From Desulfobacteraceae bacterium (GTDB lineage: Bacteria; Desulfobacterota; Desulfobacteria; Desulfobacterales; DAOWNP01): DNA of 6,539 nt. Where the stretch lies: NCBI GenBank assembly GCA_030642545.1, contig DAOWNP010000142.1, positions 1 through 6,539 of the forward strand. The letters run 5' to 3'. This document shows, piece by piece, positions 5,651 to 6,539 of the stretch (the first letter of the stretch is position 1; the number at the start of each line of letters is the position of its first letter). The position numbers and the translations under genes were made by a program. Below the pieces are notes generated by a model. It was not told the origin of the DNA and ran no database searches. It was given only the letters and a program-made list of their open reading frames with translations.

Positions 5651-6340
5651 ATGAATAACGAATATTGTAAAAAAAATTTCTCTGTTTTTATGAGATGTAA
5701 AAAGCAGTTTATGTCTGAAAACATGCTTGCACTTTTAAATAATCCTGACCAGTTTCTAAACAGAAAAAGTACTCATATTATTCAAAATAATTTTAAAAGT
5801 AAATTAGGTATTGTACAAATAGACAACAGAAAAATAGTAATCAAAAGACATAATTATAAATCCACCTGGCATAAATTCAAACGATATTTCAGGCCTACAC
5901 GGGCCAGCAAAAACTGGTATTTTTCAAAAATTTTATCGGACAATAAAATAAGTATTCCTAACCATGTAGCATATGTTGAAACACGATTTGGTTTTTTGCG
6001 TGGCATGTCTTTTTTTATGTACGAATATATTGACGGTGTAACTGGTGAAGAATATTTTAAAAAATACATCAACTCTTATGTAAAAATTGAACATGCAATA
6101 GAATTGGTAATAAATCTCATGAATCAAATAAAAAATCTTCATTTAATTCATGGAGATATAAGAATGTTAAATTTGATTTTTAAAAATGATAAAATCTATC
6201 TGCTGGATCTGGATGATATCAAACCAATAACCTGGTATCAGGTAAATCGTGTTAAAAATAGAGATGTCCGTGGTTTAAAAAAAGATATTAGTTACAATAT
6301 TCCCAAAACTCTTCAGGATAAATTTCTTAAACGATTATAA
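5651..6340 (+). CDS. Lipopolysaccharide kinase (Kdo/WaaP family)
   Basis: This 229-residue protein has a protein-kinase-like fold of the small type that phosphorylates Kdo or heptose in the LPS inner core. Visible elements are the ATP-anchoring Lys65 in KIVIKRH, a basic segment RYFRPTRASKNW (78-89) typical of the family, and the hinge-like FFMYEYIDG (121-129). The catalytic loop is HGDIRMLNLIF with Asp169 and the metal-binding Asn174, and YLLDLDDI has Asp186 in the DFG position. There is no signal peptide or membrane helix. It starts 12 nt after the glycosyltransferase stop with AGGA about 7 nt before its ATG, so the two are surely cotranscribed. HGD in the catalytic loop is closer to Kdo kinases (KdkA type) than to the HRD of E. 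coli WaaP, so a Kdo- or heptose-directed activity is possible; I leave the symbol blank. The protein ends soon after the kinase core (DKFLKRL), which is compact but apparently complete. Confidence 0.83.
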   Translation: MNNEYCKKNFSVFMRCKKQFMSENMLALLNNPDQFLNRKSTHIIQNNFKSKLGIVQIDNRKIVIKRHNYKSTWHKFKRYFRPTRASKNWYFSKILSDNKISIPNHVAYVETRFGFLRGMSFFMYEYIDGVTGEEYFKKYINSYVKIEHAIELVINLMNQIKNLHLIHGDIRMLNLIFKNDKIYLLDLDDIKPITWYQVNRVKNRDVRGLKKDISYNIPKTLQDKFLKRL

Positions 6341-6403
6341 TACTTCCCTTAATCAGTAAACACACATGTTCCTTAATTATTTCAAATTCATGTTTTTCCA
6401 AAT

Positions 6404-6539
6404 TTAATGAAAATCTATCAGATTCAACTTTCTTTTAGAATTTCTTAAAAATCTTTTAAACCTTTCAAAATCATTTTTTTTAGATTCCTTTATATTTGTC
6501 CAGTTAGACTGCATAACTATACCATAATATTTTTCTGCA
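6404..6539 (-). CDS. C-terminal fragment of an unidentified protein (runs off right edge)
   Basis: On the minus strand the frame entering at 6538 stays open for 44 codons to TAA at 6406-6404, while the other two minus frames close quickly. The peptide includes KYYGIVMQSNWTNIKES followed by a highly basic tail (FERFKRFLRNSKRKLNLIDFH). I recognise no family. The gene would be convergent with the kinase gene, whose stop is 63 bases away, and no clear hairpin terminator lies between them. Since AT-rich DNA gives open frames by chance less readily than GC-rich DNA, and the composition (aromatics, Trp, basic tail) looks protein-like, a real gene end is more likely than not; surrounding LPS genes hint at a surface polysaccharide role, but this is a guess. 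Confidence 0.45.
   Translation of the reverse strand, partial: AEKYYGIVMQSNWTNIKESKKNDFERFKRFLRNSKRKLNLIDFH

Noticed and set aside
5854..6142. Minus-strand ORFs opposite the kinase gene
   Set aside because: They overlap the kinase motifs on the plus strand and have no family resemblance.
6341..6403. Terminator between the kinase gene and the convergent right-edge gene
   Set aside because: Only a weak AT-only inverted repeat (about 5 bp) is present, with no strong stem and T tract.

Overview
The window is AT-rich bacterial chromosomal DNA from a Gram-negative organism with a lipopolysaccharide outer membrane. The style of the proteins (short, AT-biased IlvD/IlvB/IlvN, a CimA-type citramalate synthase and an LPS-core glycosyltransferase next to a Kdo/WaaP-type kinase) suggests a member of the Desulfobacterota (former Deltaproteobacteria, perhaps Desulfobacterales). 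That assignment is an inference from general resemblance; no marker gene is present.

Minus strand, right to left (about 4380 to 1): a branched-chain amino acid operon. It starts with a promoter (TTGACA, 17-nt spacer, extended -10) near 4351-4379. A 33-codon leader ORF rich in Ile, Leu and Val codons follows (4302-4201), and then a strong intrinsic terminator (4169-4130) ending right before ilvD. The leader RNA can fold in mutually exclusive ways: segment 1 (4285-4270, in the Ile/Leu codons) with segment 2 (4208-4192, overlapping the leader stop codon); segment 2 with segment 3; or segment 3 with segment 4 (the terminator). This has all the parts of a translation-coupled attenuator. Behind it come ilvD (dihydroxy-acid dehydratase), ilvB (acetohydroxyacid synthase large subunit), ilvN (its ACT-domain regulatory subunit) and the first 22 codons of cimA (citramalate synthase), which runs off the left edge. 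CimA makes the 2-oxobutyrate precursor from pyruvate and acetyl-CoA, AHAS condenses it (or pyruvate) with pyruvate, and IlvD performs the dehydration. ilvC, the intermediate reductoisomerase, is not in the visible part.

Between ilvN and cimA lies an interval of about 150 bases. It contains a large imperfect palindrome (106-222) with internal hairpins, resembling a small dispersed palindromic or MITE-like element, followed by a 16-bp tandem duplication just ahead of the cimA start.

Plus strand, 4523-6340: divergent from the ilv operon, a two-gene unit encoding a GT4-type glycosyltransferase and, 12 nt later, a small Kdo/WaaP-family (protein-kinase-like) sugar kinase. Both most likely act in LPS core assembly at the cytoplasmic face of the inner membrane. 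At the right edge, a minus-strand reading frame (6539-6404) looks like the C-terminus of a convergent gene that I cannot identify.

The most interesting feature is the complete attenuator with its unannotated leader peptide; second is the palindromic element between ilvN and cimA.
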